DNA of 40,682 nucleotides. Source: Verrucomicrobiota bacterium (GTDB lineage: Bacteria > Verrucomicrobiota > Verrucomicrobiia > Chthoniobacterales > UBA6821). A program made the translations under genes and the position numbers. The stretch is from assembly GCA_008933015.1 (NCBI GenBank), contig WBXH01000004.1, positions 1-40,682 on the forward strand, given 5' to 3'. Shown here in pieces: positions 1 through 7,891 of this stretch; position 1 is the stretch's first letter, and every line of letters starts with the position of its first letter. The notes beneath the pieces were generated by a model, which made no database searches, had not been told where the DNA came from, and saw only the letters and a program-made list of their open reading frames with translations.

Positions 1-435
1 GCGATGCGCTCCTCTCGCTCGGGACATAGTTTTCTGGGCATCGATCAGGAGGGCATGACCAGCATTATCAAGACGGCGGGCAACCCCGACGGACACCTAG
101 TCCTGCGAGGTGGACGCGACGGTGTGAACTATCATCCCGCGCATACCACGGATGCAGCAACCAAGCTCATGGCAGCAGGAGTTCCCTCCGCCATCATGGT
201 GGACTGCAGTCATGCCAACAGCGGCAAGGACCCCAACCGCCAACCGGAAGTCTGGGCCAGCATCCTCGAACAGCGCGCCTCGGGCCGAACCGACATCGTC
301 GGGGCGATGCTGGAGAGCCATATCGAGGGAGGCGCCCAGGCGCTGGAGGGAGATCCCTCCAAGCTGCGCTATGGTGTCTCGATAACGGATGCCTGCCTCG
401 ATTGGGAAAGCACTGCCGCTCTCCTGCGTGGCTAG
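1..435 (+). CDS. aroG: Class I DAHP synthase, C-terminal part (partial)
   Basis: 3-Deoxy-7-phosphoheptulonate synthase condenses phosphoenolpyruvate with erythrose 4-phosphate, the first step of the shikimate pathway. Only the C-terminal part lies in the window; the frame is open from base 1, so the ATG at 4 is internal. Family landmarks are visible: LRGG followed by NYHP, the DCSHANSGKDP segment (metal and substrate site), MLESHIEGG, and the YGVSITDACLDWE block near the end. This matches the AroF/G/H-type class I enzyme rather than the AroA(II) plant-type enzyme. Regulatory type (Phe, Tyr or Trp sensitive) cannot be told from this part. Identity is confident; the allosteric class is unknown. 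Confidence 0.93.
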   Translation, partial: AMRSSRSGHSFLGIDQEGMTSIIKTAGNPDGHLVLRGGRDGVNYHPAHTTDAATKLMAAGVPSAIMVDCSHANSGKDPNRQPEVWASILEQRASGRTDIVGAMLESHIEGGAQALEGDPSKLRYGVSITDACLDWESTAALLRG

Positions 436-452
436 GGAGCTAAACCCTCCCC

Positions 453-1055
453 ATGGATCCTGAGGGCCATCCAGCGGCAACGGTCGGAGAGCTCTCCTTT
501 GCAGCCCTCGATTTCGAGTCGGCTGGAGAGAGGGCCAACGTAGCAGGCGTGCCTGTTCAGGTAGGTGTCGCTTGGATGAACGGGTTGGACTTGGAGGCTT
601 CCTCTTTCTACAGGAGTTATCTGAAAACCGATCGACCCGTGACATGGGCCGCGCAGCAACTTCACGGGATAACGAACAACGACCTGCAGGATGCGCCGGA
701 ATTTCTTGCCCTCTGGCCCGAGATGAAGCGGCGGCTTGGTGGGCGGTGGATCGTTGCCCATGGTGCTGGGACGGAAAAACGCTACCTAAGAGCTTTTCCT
801 CTCCACGGATTCGGTCCATGGGTCGATACGCTCAGCCTGAGTCGGAAAATCCTGACGGGGCGTCCTTCGTACGCGCTCTCGGATCTGGCCGAGGAATTTT
901 CCCTTGAGGAGCAGGCAAGAGTCCTACTGCCTGATTTCCGGTGGCACGAGGCACTCTCGGATGCAGTCGCTTCGTTACTCCTCCTGCGCAAGCTCATCGA
1001 GTTGATGGGAATCCAGGGTCACCGCGGAGAAGTCCTATTGGTGCAAGGTGGATAG
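453..1055 (+). CDS. DnaQ-like DEDDh 3'-5' exonuclease family protein
   Basis: A 200-residue protein of the RNase T/DnaQ superfamily. Exo I is ALDFESAG (acidic D and E, residues ~18-22). Exo II lies around WIVAHGAGTEKRYL (~98-111). Exo III is FRWHEALSDA, which supplies the H and D of a DEDDh site. The spacing fits a stand-alone exonuclease domain with no polymerase or helicase fusion. It probably trims 3' ends of DNA or RNA, but the substrate cannot be assigned. It begins 17 nt after the DAHP synthase stop. An AGGGAG lies 13 nt before the ATG, rather far for a normal ribosome binding site. Confidence 0.8.
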   Translation: MDPEGHPAATVGELSFAALDFESAGERANVAGVPVQVGVAWMNGLDLEASSFYRSYLKTDRPVTWAAQQLHGITNNDLQDAPEFLALWPEMKRRLGGRWIVAHGAGTEKRYLRAFPLHGFGPWVDTLSLSRKILTGRPSYALSDLAEEFSLEEQARVLLPDFRWHEALSDAVASLLLLRKLIELMGIQGHRGEVLLVQGG

Positions 1056-1162
1056 ACTGAAGACTGGGAGAGATCATCAGCTCTAGTATCGGATTCTTTT
1101 CCTCTTGGTCTTGGTAGAGGCATTCATGCCGCTAAGACTTCTCCAGTTACAGACTAAAGAAG

Positions 1163-1246
1163 TGGTGCTCGGGGAGGGACTCGAACCCTCATGCCTTTCG
1201 GCATGCGCCCCTTAAACGCACGTGTCTGCCATTCCACCACCCGAGC
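1163..1246 (-). tRNA. tRNA-Leu, anticodon AAG by folding, CCA encoded
   Basis: On the minus strand the acceptor GCTCGGG pairs perfectly with CCCGAGC, then comes discriminator A and an encoded CCA. The D arm is GTG/CAC. The anticodon stem TGCGT/GCGCA encloses loop TTAAGGG, giving anticodon AAG with G37. There is a long variable arm TGCC-GAAA-GGCA and a T arm GAGGG-TTCGAGT-CCCTC. The long variable arm and G37 fit a Leu(NAG) isoacceptor. Reading the anticodon as TAA would need a G-G mismatch closing the anticodon stem. AAG should decode CUU, and more if A34 is converted to inosine. Confidence 0.93.
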
Positions 1247-1257
1247 AAGGGAGGAGC

Positions 1258-1285
1258 ATCATAAGGTGGGATCGCCGGGGAGCAA
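1258..1285 (-). promoter_or_regulatory. Promoter of tRNA-Leu
   Basis: Read on the minus strand: TTGCTC (-35), 16 nt spacer, TATGAT (-10, five of six consensus matches), then 11 nt to the tRNA 5' end. Spacing and boxes fit a sigma70-type promoter starting a few bases before the mature tRNA. Confidence 0.5.
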
Positions 1286-1363
1286 GAGATAAAACATCAA
1301 AATTTCTGTTGTGTACCCGAGCCTTCCGTGGCATCCTCACTCTCCTTTTTCCAAAGATTTCCC

Positions 1364-1678
1364 ATGTCCTACGCAATCATCCAAACCGGCGGCAAACAGT
1401 ACCGCGTCTCCGAGGGAGACGTTCTGAGTGTCGAGAAACTCGATGTCGAAGCCGGCACCGAAACCACGTTCAATGACATTCTGCTCGTCGTGAACGGCGA
1501 CAAGATCAACCTTGGCCTCCCCCACGTTGCTGGAGCCTCTGTAAAGGCCGAAGTCGTCGAGCAGTACAAGGACGAGAAGGTCATCGCATTCAAGTTCAAG
1601 CGCCGCAAGGGGTATCACCGCACGGTCGGTCATCGCCGCAAGCTCACCAAACTGAAGATCACTAAGATCTCAACCTAA
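1364..1678 (+). CDS. rplU: 50S ribosomal protein L21 (bL21)
   Basis: 104 residues with the bL21 N-terminus [13 protein letters not shown] and the C-terminal [17 protein letters not shown] rRNA-binding segment. The ORF track starts 12 codons earlier, but the ATG at 1364 gives the canonical family N-terminus and is preferred. It is followed 37 nt later by rpmA in the usual rplU-rpmA order. The start is preceded by a pyrimidine-rich stretch (ttcccATG) with no Shine-Dalgarno motif, unusual for a highly expressed ribosomal protein gene. The roughly 115 nt between tRNA-Leu and this start must carry its promoter, but no convincing boxes were seen. Confidence 0.96.
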   Translation: MSYAIIQTGGKQYRVSEGDVLSVEKLDVEAGTETTFNDILLVVNGDKINLGLPHVAGASVKAEVVEQYKDEKVIAFKFKRRKGYHRTVGHRRKLTKLKITKIST

Positions 1679-1715
1679 GCTTTACCAATCATTTCAACCC
1701 ACACATCCCACTGCC

Positions 1716-1994
1716 ATGGCACATAAAAAAGGACAGGGAAGCGTCAAGAACGGCCGCGATAGCGAAAGCAAACGTCTTGGCGTCAAAAAATTCGGCGACC
1801 AGTCCGTGATCGCTGGCAACATTATTATCCGCCAGCGTGGAACCAAGTTCCTTCCTGGTCTCAATGTCGGACTTGGACGTGACTACACGATCTGGTCGCT
1901 TGTCGACGGGAAGGTTCGTTTCGACCGCGCTGGTCGTCGTGTGAATGTCGATCCCGTTGCCGCTTCTGCTGCCAAGTCGGTCGCAGCCAACTAA
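1716..1994 (+). CDS. rpmA: 50S ribosomal protein L27 (bL27)
   Basis: 92 residues beginning MAHKKGQGS, the flexible N-terminal tail that reaches the peptidyl transferase centre. There is no N-terminal propeptide of the Firmicutes type. The conserved [21 protein letters not shown] and GLGRDYTIW blocks are all present. The C-terminus is slightly extended and alanine-rich ([11 protein letters not shown]). It is the second gene of the rplU-rpmA operon; no Shine-Dalgarno motif precedes the ATG (cccactgccATGG). A strong hairpin with a T-rich tail lies about 35 nt after the stop and probably ends the operon. Confidence 0.96.
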   Translation: MAHKKGQGSVKNGRDSESKRLGVKKFGDQSVIAGNIIIRQRGTKFLPGLNVGLGRDYTIWSLVDGKVRFDRAGRRVNVDPVAASAAKSVAAN

Positions 1995-2022
1995 GCTTTT
2001 CTTTCAGATCGTTCTGGAAGTC

Positions 2023-2670
2023 ATGAACACCCCCGGCGCTCCAAAGCCGGGGGTTTCTTTTATCTCGGTCTCTCGTTTCGGCGTTCTTGGATCGGGGAAG
2101 GGATCTAATTTTCGGGCTCTTGCCGAGTCCTTTAAAGGTACTTCTCGGGAGTGTGAACCGGTGATAGTCCTTTCCGATGTTGAAGAGGCCGGCATCCTTG
2201 ATCTGGCGAGGCAATTCGGAATTCCCCATCGTTTTGTGGCCCCCGGCCCCTTCCGCACTCGGATGTCCACCGAGGCTGAGGAGGAAATGGTCCACATGCT
2301 TCAGGAGGCCGCAGTTGATTTCGTGGTGTTGGCCGGATTCATGCGAGTGATCAAGGAGCCTCTCCTGAAAGCCTTTCCGGGTCGGATTCTGAATATTCAC
2401 CCCTCGCTACTTCCCGCTTTCCGAGGGCTGGAAGCTTGGAAGCAGGCTGTCGCAGCCGGCGTTCCCGAGGCCGGATGCACTGTTCATCTGGTGGATGCCG
2501 GCGTCGATACGGGACGCATCCTTGGTCAGAGCAAGGTGCCCGTACACCCCGGTGATACTGCGGAGTCTCTTCACGCCCGCATTCAGGTCGCCGAGCATGA
2601 ACTTTATCCCCGGATGGTGAGGGATTTTGCAGAATCGATAAGCTCTCGCTGTGGAGCTGAGACGCGATAA
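2023..2670 (+). CDS. purN: Phosphoribosylglycinamide formyltransferase
   Basis: Transfers a formyl group from 10-formyl-THF to GAR, the third step of purine synthesis. The fold start VLGSGKGSNFRAL matches the family nucleotide-binding N-terminus. NIHPSLLPAFRG carries the catalytic Asn and His, and VDAGVDTGRIL the catalytic Asp. The best start is ATG 2023 (weak GGAAG just upstream), giving 215 residues with about 18 extra residues before the conserved core. No ATG, GTG or TTG occurs in frame between this ATG and the core. Those extra codons contain the rplU-rpmA terminator-like hairpin. A non-canonical start closer to the core cannot be excluded. Confidence 0.9.
   Translation: MNTPGAPKPGVSFISVSRFGVLGSGKGSNFRALAESFKGTSRECEPVIVLSDVEEAGILDLARQFGIPHRFVAPGPFRTRMSTEAEEEMVHMLQEAAVDFVVLAGFMRVIKEPLLKAFPGRILNIHPSLLPAFRGLEAWKQAVAAGVPEAGCTVHLVDAGVDTGRILGQSKVPVHPGDTAESLHARIQVAEHELYPRMVRDFAESISSRCGAETR
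2031..2060 (+). terminator. Hairpin with T-rich tail ending rplU-rpmA
   Basis: CCCCGGC, 8 nt loop, GCCGGGG, then GTTTCTTTT: a 7-bp all-GC stem followed by a T-rich run. It lies 36 nt past the rpmA stop but inside the first codons of purN as annotated. Confidence 0.7.
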
Positions 2671-2775
2671 AAAGAGGCAAAGTTTTCCCCTCCCTAGATG
2701 GGGGTTTCGAAGTAGCCTCTGCTCTTAGATTTTTCTTACCAGCGCACATAATTCATCCTTCATCCTTTTCTTACC

Positions 2776-4788
2776 GTGTCTGGCTTCAGACTTTTTGACC
2801 TCAACCCCGAGCAGTTTCGTGCCGCCACGCATCCTGATGGTCCGATGCTGATTCTTGCCGGGGCTGGAACCGGTAAAACCCGCGTGCTTACAGCCCGCAT
2901 TGCGTGGCTTGTCTCCCAAGGAGTTGATCCTGCCTCAATCCTTGCGGTCACGTTCACCAACAAAGCGGCCAAGGAGATGCGCGAACGTGTTGCTGGATCT
3001 GTGAACTCCGAGCAGGCAAAGCTGATCACACTCTCCACCTTTCACGCCCTTTGCGTGCGGATGCTCCGGAAGCACGCTCACCTCCTGGGATACAAGGAGA
3101 ACTTCAGCATCTTCGATGAGTCCGACCAGATCGGTCTGGTGAAGAAACTGGCGGCGCGCATCCACGACAAACAGGATCCGGTCGATCCCAAGCTAGCGCG
3201 CGCCATCATCAGCAAGGCCAAGAATCTTGGGATGAGCGAACCAGAGACTACGGATACGGCGCTTGGAAGTCTTTTTTCCAAATATCAGAACGAGCTTCGC
3301 ACGCTCAATGCGATGGACTTCGACGATCTCCTGCTCCAAGCGCGCACCCTACTGCGTGATCATCCCGAGGCTCGGGAAGATTGGCGATCCCGCTACCGCC
3401 ATGTGATGGTGGATGAGTTTCAGGACACGAATGCCCTGCAGCTTGAGTTGGTAAGCCTTCTGACAGGAGACGACAGGCCGAATATCTGTGTGGTGGGCGA
3501 CGACGATCAGAGTATCTACGGATGGCGGGGAGCCGAGGCCGCCAACCTTCTTGAATTCGAATGTCACTTTCCTGACCCGGAGGTAATCAAGCTGGAGCAG
3601 AATTACCGTAGCACCGATGTCATCCTTTCGGTGGCCAATCGCCTAATCTTGAATAATTCCCGCCGTCGCGGAAAACGCCTCTGGAGCGAACGCAAGGAAG
3701 GAGACCCCGTCCGTATTCTTTCCGCGGCAGATGACAAGACGGAGGCGGAGTTCATTGCCGATGAGATTCAGGCCTCCGGGCCCAACAGCTCAAAGGCTCG
3801 TCCTTGGACAGACTTCGCAATCCTCTACCGGATGAATGCTCAGTCACGTCAGTTTGAGGAGGTGCTGCGCGAACGGAGAATTCCTTATCGCGTGGTAGGA
3901 GGGAAGAGTTTTTTTGACCGCCGCGAAGTGAAGGATGTCGTCGCCTACCTCGGTGCCCTCTTGAATCCTGACGATGACAATGCTCTGCTCAGGGTTCTGG
4001 CAAACCCACCGAGGGGGATCGGAAGCACGACGCTGCAGCTAGCCAACGAGGCGGGGGCAAAGAATGGGAAGAGCCTTCTTGCGATCTTGAACGAACCTGA
4101 ACATCTGGACGTGAGTTCCTCCAAGACGCGGAGTGCCATTCAGCGGTTTACGGAGGACTGGGGAGCCTATCGGATCCAGCTCCAGACACCCGGAGTCGAT
4201 GCCGCCTCAATCCTAAGGTGTATCCTGGAAGAGTGCGGCTATTTCGAGGATCTGAAGAAGGGATGTAAATCAGAGCAGGAGGCTGATAACCGTCAGGAAA
4301 ATGTGAGGGAGTTGCTAAATGCGTTGGGTGGTTACTGCCAGCGTCACCCGCGGGAGGGAGCCCGTGGATTTCTCGACGGACTAATGCTGGAGCAGGAGCG
4401 CGAGGAGGAGAAAGAGGAGGATCGATCCGGAGTCACCCTGATCACTCTTCATGCGGCCAAGGGGCTTGAATTTCCAGAGGTCTGGCTTGTCGGAGCCGAG
4501 GACGGGCTCCTTCCCCATGAACGATCAAAGGCCGAGGGAACGATCGAAGAGGAACGACGCCTTCTCTATGTCGGCATCACGAGAGCCCGTCATCGCCTGA
4601 CGATTACTCATTGTTCCACGCGTCAAAAATATGGAAGTGTCAGCTCATGTGGCCCAAGCCCTTTCTTGCTCGAGTTGATCGGTGACGGTGTCGATTCCGG
4701 TAGCATGGAAGGAATCCTTGCCGAGCCGATGAGCGAGGAGGAAACACTCGATGCCTTTGCCCGGATGAAGGCCATGCTCAATGGGTAG
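2776..4788 (+). CDS. UvrD/Rep/PcrA-family ATP-dependent DNA helicase
   Basis: 670 residues, close to Rep in length. SF1A motifs in order: Q-motif region LNPEQFRAA, Walker A GAGTGKTR (~33), Ia FTNKAAKEM, II VDEFQDTN, III VGDDDQSIYGWRGA, IV EQNYRST, V TLHAAKGLEFPEVW followed by EDGLLPHE, and VI LLYVGITRAR. It is a 3'-5' translocase acting in repair or replication restart. Which paralogue (UvrD, PcrA or Rep) cannot be decided from one sequence, so no symbol is given. The start is GTG at 2776 with no Shine-Dalgarno motif; CATAAT upstream is a possible -10. It is a single-gene unit with purN 105 nt upstream. Confidence 0.93.
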   Translation: MSGFRLFDLNPEQFRAATHPDGPMLILAGAGTGKTRVLTARIAWLVSQGVDPASILAVTFTNKAAKEMRERVAGSVNSEQAKLITLSTFHALCVRMLRKHAHLLGYKENFSIFDESDQIGLVKKLAARIHDKQDPVDPKLARAIISKAKNLGMSEPETTDTALGSLFSKYQNELRTLNAMDFDDLLLQARTLLRDHPEAREDWRSRYRHVMVDEFQDTNALQLELVSLLTGDDRPNICVVGDDDQSIYGWRGAEAANLLEFECHFPDPEVIKLEQNYRSTDVILSVANRLILNNSRRRGKRLWSERKEGDPVRILSAADDKTEAEFIADEIQASGPNSSKARPWTDFAILYRMNAQSRQFEEVLRERRIPYRVVGGKSFFDRREVKDVVAYLGALLNPDDDNALLRVLANPPRGIGSTTLQLANEAGAKNGKSLLAILNEPEHLDVSSSKTRSAIQRFTEDWGAYRIQLQTPGVDAASILRCILEECGYFEDLKKGCKSEQEADNRQENVRELLNALGGYCQRHPREGARGFLDGLMLEQEREEEKEEDRSGVTLITLHAAKGLEFPEVWLVGAEDGLLPHERSKAEGTIEEERRLLYVGITRARHRLTITHCSTRQKYGSVSSCGPSPFLLELIGDGVDSGSMEGILAEPMSEEETLDAFARMKAMLNG

Positions 4789-4807
4789 GGAGGCAAGCTG
4801 CCCTACC
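4784..4807 (+). terminator. Hairpin at the helicase stop codon
   Basis: GGTAGGG, 10 nt loop, CCCTACC: a perfect 7-bp stem that includes the TAG stop codon. There is no T-run after it, so it may be a processing or protective hairpin rather than an intrinsic terminator. Confidence 0.4.
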
Positions 4808-4821
4808 TTGAGATGCTCGGA

Positions 4822-5055
4822 TTAGGAGTGCTGATTCCTGGATCGATTTGGGGCTAATTGGCTAGTGGTCTGGGCTACAGATTCTCGTTTCACCGCCGCC
4901 GCTTTTTCAAGAGCCTTCAGGGTATTCGCCTCATGATGGTGCTTGTCCAAGCTGTCCCCCGTGAGATCCCGATCTTCCCGAGAGGTGTGAACCCTCTCCT
5001 TCATGGCTGCTTCGGAAAGAATGCGTGTGCGTGATTTGTGCGATGTTGTGCTCAT
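4822..5055 (-). CDS. Small hydrophilic hypothetical protein
   Basis: 77 residues, very rich in charged and polar residues (SRTRILSEAAMKERVHTSRE, then DKHHHEANTLKALEKAAAV). No signal peptide or membrane segment. I do not recognise a family. It fills an otherwise empty gap between the helicase and fcl and covers no gene on the other strand. The middle (EANTLKALEKAAAVKRESVA) looks helical. No Shine-Dalgarno motif and no clear promoter were seen. It could be a real small protein or a chance ORF. Confidence 0.42.
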   Translation of the reverse strand: MSTTSHKSRTRILSEAAMKERVHTSREDRDLTGDSLDKHHHEANTLKALEKAAAVKRESVAQTTSQLAPNRSRNQHS

Positions 5056-5209
5056 GGTAGTAAGTCAAACATCGCTCCATCGAACGAGGGATCAAGATCC
5101 GGCTCCTAATCAGAATCCTTATTTCATTCTTCTCTAAGGATCCCTAAGCCAGAGGAGAGCTAATGAGACTAAGCTGATGCCGACCTCTCCCCGAGGTATT
5201 TACCGCTCT

Positions 5210-6160
5210 TTAAATTTGGCGGAGTGTTCCTGCCGACTGGAGCATCTTAAAGTCCTCGTAAGCGTGTCTGAGACCTGTCTCCAGATCATATTTTGGCTTC
5301 CAGCCCGTTGCTAGAAGCTTGGAGCTGTCCATAAGCTTCCGGAGCGTTCCATCGGGTTTGGAGCTATCCCAGAGGAGTTCCCCTTGAAAGCCCGTAATCT
5401 TGGCGATGAGTTCGGCGACTTCCTTGATGGAGACATCACGGCCATAACCGATATTGATCCAGTCCGGAGGATTCTCCAGACCAAGCACGGTCAGGAGACC
5501 TTCTGCTAGGTCATCGGCGTGCAGAAACTCACGCCGTGCGATGCCTGTGCCCCAGAGGGTGACGGTCGGAGTATTGTTCTGTACTGCTTCGTGGAAGCGT
5601 CGGATCAGCGCAGGGAGAACGTGGGAATTCTCCGGGTGGTAGTTATCTCCCGGGCCGTAGAGATTGGTCGGCATAGCGGAATGGAAGAGGACCCCGTACT
5701 GCTGACGGTAGAACTGACAGAGTTTGAGCCCCGTGATCTTTGCAATGGCGTAGGCCTCGTTGGTTTTCTCTAATGGGGATGTCAGCAGGCACTCCTCGGT
5801 CATTGGTTGGGGTGCTTCCCGCGGATAGATGCAGGAGCTGCCGAGGAAGAGAAGACGCTTCACCCGATGCCGCCAGCCCTCGTGGATCGTGTTATGGGCA
5901 ATAGCCAGATTCTCATGAATAAATTCGGCCGGATAGGTGCTGTTCGCGTGGATTCCGCCCACTCGCGCGGCGGCGACGATGACAACATCTGGATTTTCCC
6001 GCGCATAAAATTCCCGGACGGCCACCGCATCGCGGAGATCCAGTTCCTTGCGCGTGCGCAGCAGGAGATGATCGAATCCCCGTGCACGAAGAGAGCGGAT
6101 GATAGCAGAGCCGACCATGCCGCCATGTCCGGCGATATGAATCCGAGAAGCTTTGTCCAT
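5210..6160 (-). CDS. fcl: GDP-L-fucose synthase
   Basis: NADPH-dependent epimerase-reductase turning GDP-4-keto-6-deoxymannose into GDP-L-fucose. It is an extended SDR of 316 residues (family ~310-320). The Rossmann motif is [10 protein letters not shown] (~10-19), GSSCIYP supplies the catalytic Ser region, and the Tyr-Lys pair is in [31 protein letters not shown] is the typical substrate loop. It lies 54 nt downstream of gmd on the same strand, so the two probably form a sugar-nucleotide operon for fucose- or deoxyhexose-containing surface glycans. A strong hairpin at the end of gmd may lower its expression. No Shine-Dalgarno motif is visible. Confidence 0.94.
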   Translation of the reverse strand: MDKASRIHIAGHGGMVGSAIIRSLRARGFDHLLLRTRKELDLRDAVAVREFYARENPDVVIVAAARVGGIHANSTYPAEFIHENLAIAHNTIHEGWRHRVKRLLFLGSSCIYPREAPQPMTEECLLTSPLEKTNEAYAIAKITGLKLCQFYRQQYGVLFHSAMPTNLYGPGDNYHPENSHVLPALIRRFHEAVQNNTPTVTLWGTGIARREFLHADDLAEGLLTVLGLENPPDWINIGYGRDVSIKEVAELIAKITGFQGELLWDSSKPDGTLRKLMDSSKLLATGWKPKYDLETGLRHAYEDFKMLQSAGTLRQI

Positions 6161-6214
6161 GATCAGCTGGTGCAGGTTAGATTCAGACGAGGCTAAAGCG
6201 TTTCACGAAAAGAA

Positions 6215-7255
6215 TCAGGGAGGTGTGATGGAGCCAACCACACCTCCGCTCGTGTTTTTATAGGCCAGTTCACGGCGAGCCAGTTCGAGATCAGCCTCGG
6301 TCATGATGCGGACCAACTCCTTGAGCTTCACCTTGGGCTCCCATCCGATCTGCTTTTTCAGCTTGGCGGGATCTCCGATGAGAAGCTCGACCTCGCTTGG
6401 GCGCTCATAGCGCTGGTCATACTTCACGTATTCCTTCCAGTCGAGATCCAGTAGGCCGAAGCACTCTTCGCAGAAAGCCCGGATCGTATGAGTCTCCCCG
6501 GTTGCGCAGACATAATCGTCAGCCTTCTCCTGCTGGAGCATCAGCCACATCACTTCGACGTATTCCTTGGCATAGCCCCAGTCGCGCTGGGCGTCGAGGT
6601 TGCCGAGAAAGAGGTCGTTCTGCAGACCCATCTTGATACGTGTGGCGGCGCGGCTGATTTTGCGGGTGACGAAGGTTTCACCACGTCGAGGGCTCTCGTG
6701 GTTGAAGAGGATGCCGTTGGACGCATGCAGATTGTAAGCCTCGCGGTAGTTGACCGTGAGCCAGTAGGCGAAGACTTTGGCACATCCGTAAGGGGAGCGG
6801 GGATGGAATGGTGTCGTCTCCCGCTGGGGGACTTCATGTACCTTGCCGAACATCTCGGAGGAGGAGGCCTGATAGAAACGCACATCTTGCGTCAGACCGG
6901 CCTCACGCACTGCCTCAAGGAGTCGCACAGTGCTGAGACCAGTGACATCACCTGTGTATTCCGGCACATCAAAGGAGACACGCACGTGACTCTGGGCGCC
7001 TAGATTGTAAATCTCGTCGGGGCGCAAGTCGTAGAGAAGGCGCGTCATTTGGGAGGAGTCAGCGAGATCGCCGTAGTGGAGGAAGAGCCTCGTCCCGTGG
7101 ACATGGGGATCATTGTAGAGATGATCAATGCGCTGGGTATTGAAGGTCGAAGCACGGCGGATAATGCCGTGCACTTCATACCCTTTACCCAGAAGCAGTT
7201 CTGCCAAATACGAGCCATCTTGGCCCGTGATGCCTGTAATGAGTGCTTTCTTCAT
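6215..7255 (-). CDS. gmd: GDP-mannose 4,6-dehydratase
   Basis: Converts GDP-mannose to GDP-4-keto-6-deoxymannose, the substrate of fcl. 346 residues, typical length. The N-terminus is the NADP-binding [30 protein letters not shown] follows, the catalytic segment is [21 protein letters not shown] carries the Tyr-Lys pair, and [16 protein letters not shown] is a family signature. The ATG at 7255 is preceded only 6 nt away by a promoter-like -10 box, suggesting a leaderless transcript. The last ten codons ([10 protein letters not shown]) are encoded inside a perfect 9-bp inverted repeat. Confidence 0.95.
   Translation of the reverse strand: MKKALITGITGQDGSYLAELLLGKGYEVHGIIRRASTFNTQRIDHLYNDPHVHGTRLFLHYGDLADSSQMTRLLYDLRPDEIYNLGAQSHVRVSFDVPEYTGDVTGLSTVRLLEAVREAGLTQDVRFYQASSSEMFGKVHEVPQRETTPFHPRSPYGCAKVFAYWLTVNYREAYNLHASNGILFNHESPRRGETFVTRKISRAATRIKMGLQNDLFLGNLDAQRDWGYAKEYVEVMWLMLQQEKADDYVCATGETHTIRAFCEECFGLLDLDWKEYVKYDQRYERPSEVELLIGDPAKLKKQIGWEPKVKLKELVRIMTEADLELARRELAYKNTSGGVVGSITPP
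6219..6247 (-). terminator. 9-bp hairpin at the gmd 3' end, before fcl
   Basis: On the minus strand GGAGGTGTG, 11 nt loop, CACACCTCC, then CTGATTCTTTTC. The stem is perfect and lies in the last gmd codons; the stop codon follows in the tail. The T-rich tail makes an intrinsic terminator or attenuator before fcl plausible. Confidence 0.5.
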
Positions 7256-7261
7256 CCTTGT

Positions 7262-7289
7262 ACCCTATCAAATGCAAAGGGCTTGTCAT
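7262..7289 (-). promoter_or_regulatory. gmd promoter (predicts leaderless mRNA)
   Basis: Minus strand: ATGACA (-35, five of six), 16 nt, TAGGGT (-10 with T1, A2 and T6 kept), then 6 nt to the gmd ATG. Expected transcription start is at or within one base of the start codon. Confidence 0.5.
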
Positions 7290-7502
7290 TGCGGAAAAGG
7301 CTATCGCCTTGATCTGACTTGCTTACTGGCCCATTAAGAAGCGGCTCCCTTGGAAAGAGTCATCCTACCTTTGCCTTAAGATTGTACGAATCCGAGTGAG
7401 GATCGACGAAACGCTACCAAGGATCCTTGAGGAAAAGAGTGGGTTATCCTACTTCCCTAAAAATAGGGATCAGGGTGAGCCTCTGTTTCTACGTCGGTTC
7501 TT

Positions 7503-7589
7503 CTAATCAAACAATGCCAAGGTCATGAACACCAAGTTAGTGAGAACCAAGGTGACCACGACCAAGACTTCTAGGGATTCTAGTTTCAT
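7503..7589 (-). CDS. Possible 28-residue single-span membrane peptide
   Basis: Too short for the supplied ORF track. The translation is a charged MKLESLE head followed by about 20 strongly hydrophobic residues (VLVVVTLVLTNLVFMTLALF) and a final Asp. It lies in the roughly 400-nt gap between gmd and the 75-residue ORF. On the plus strand CCAAG recurs at exactly 15-nt intervals (7517, 7532, 7547, 7562), so Leu recurs every five codons in this frame. No Shine-Dalgarno motif precedes the ATG, which is common in this window. It may be a small membrane protein or only a degenerate 15-bp repeat with an open frame. Confidence 0.3.
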   Translation of the reverse strand: MKLESLEVLVVVTLVLTNLVFMTLALFD

Positions 7590-7663
7590 GGAGTTTTGGG
7601 TGGGGTTATCAACCACTTCCCTGTAAGCACGAGTCGTGCCAAGATTCCGCTAGAGTGATGCAG

Positions 7664-7891
7664 TCACTCTTCATCGGCTTCTATACAGAGAGAGTGATCT
7701 TTGGCCCACGTGGCGATGCTGGCGGACCATGCAGGCTCATCGCTGAACTCGGCGAGGCGATCTTTAGCGCCCGACCAGAGTTCGACAGGTAACGAGATGG
7801 GTTCGGGCGGTCCAGAATGGAGGGGAAAAAATGCCTGACGCCCAAAAACCGAACCAGTGAGCCAATCCGCTGGTGGTGTGCTTTTTTTCAT
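7664..7891 (-). CDS. Small hypothetical protein
   Basis: 75 residues, tryptophan-rich for its size (WLTGSVFGRQAFFPLH, VELWSGAKDRLAEF, PAWSASIATWAKDH), ending acidic (IEADEE). No signal peptide or membrane span. Family not recognised. The composition looks protein-like rather than like a frame shadow, and nothing else occupies this stretch. The stop region lies in a short inverted repeat (AGAGTGA/TCACTCT). No Shine-Dalgarno motif; the ATG is preceded by ccctcc. Confidence 0.45.
   Translation of the reverse strand: MKKSTPPADWLTGSVFGRQAFFPLHSGPPEPISLPVELWSGAKDRLAEFSDEPAWSASIATWAKDHSLCIEADEE

Noticed and set aside
97-819. 240-residue minus-strand ORF
   Set aside because: Runs antisense through DAHP synthase and the exonuclease, both well supported; Arg/Pro-rich shadow composition.
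1163-1246. Anticodon TAA for tRNA-Leu
   Set aside because: Needs a G-G mismatch at the loop-closing pair and G37, where Leu(TAA) normally has A37; the AAG frame pairs fully.
1861-2400. 179-residue minus-strand ORF
   Set aside because: Antisense to rpmA and purN, which have clear family motifs.
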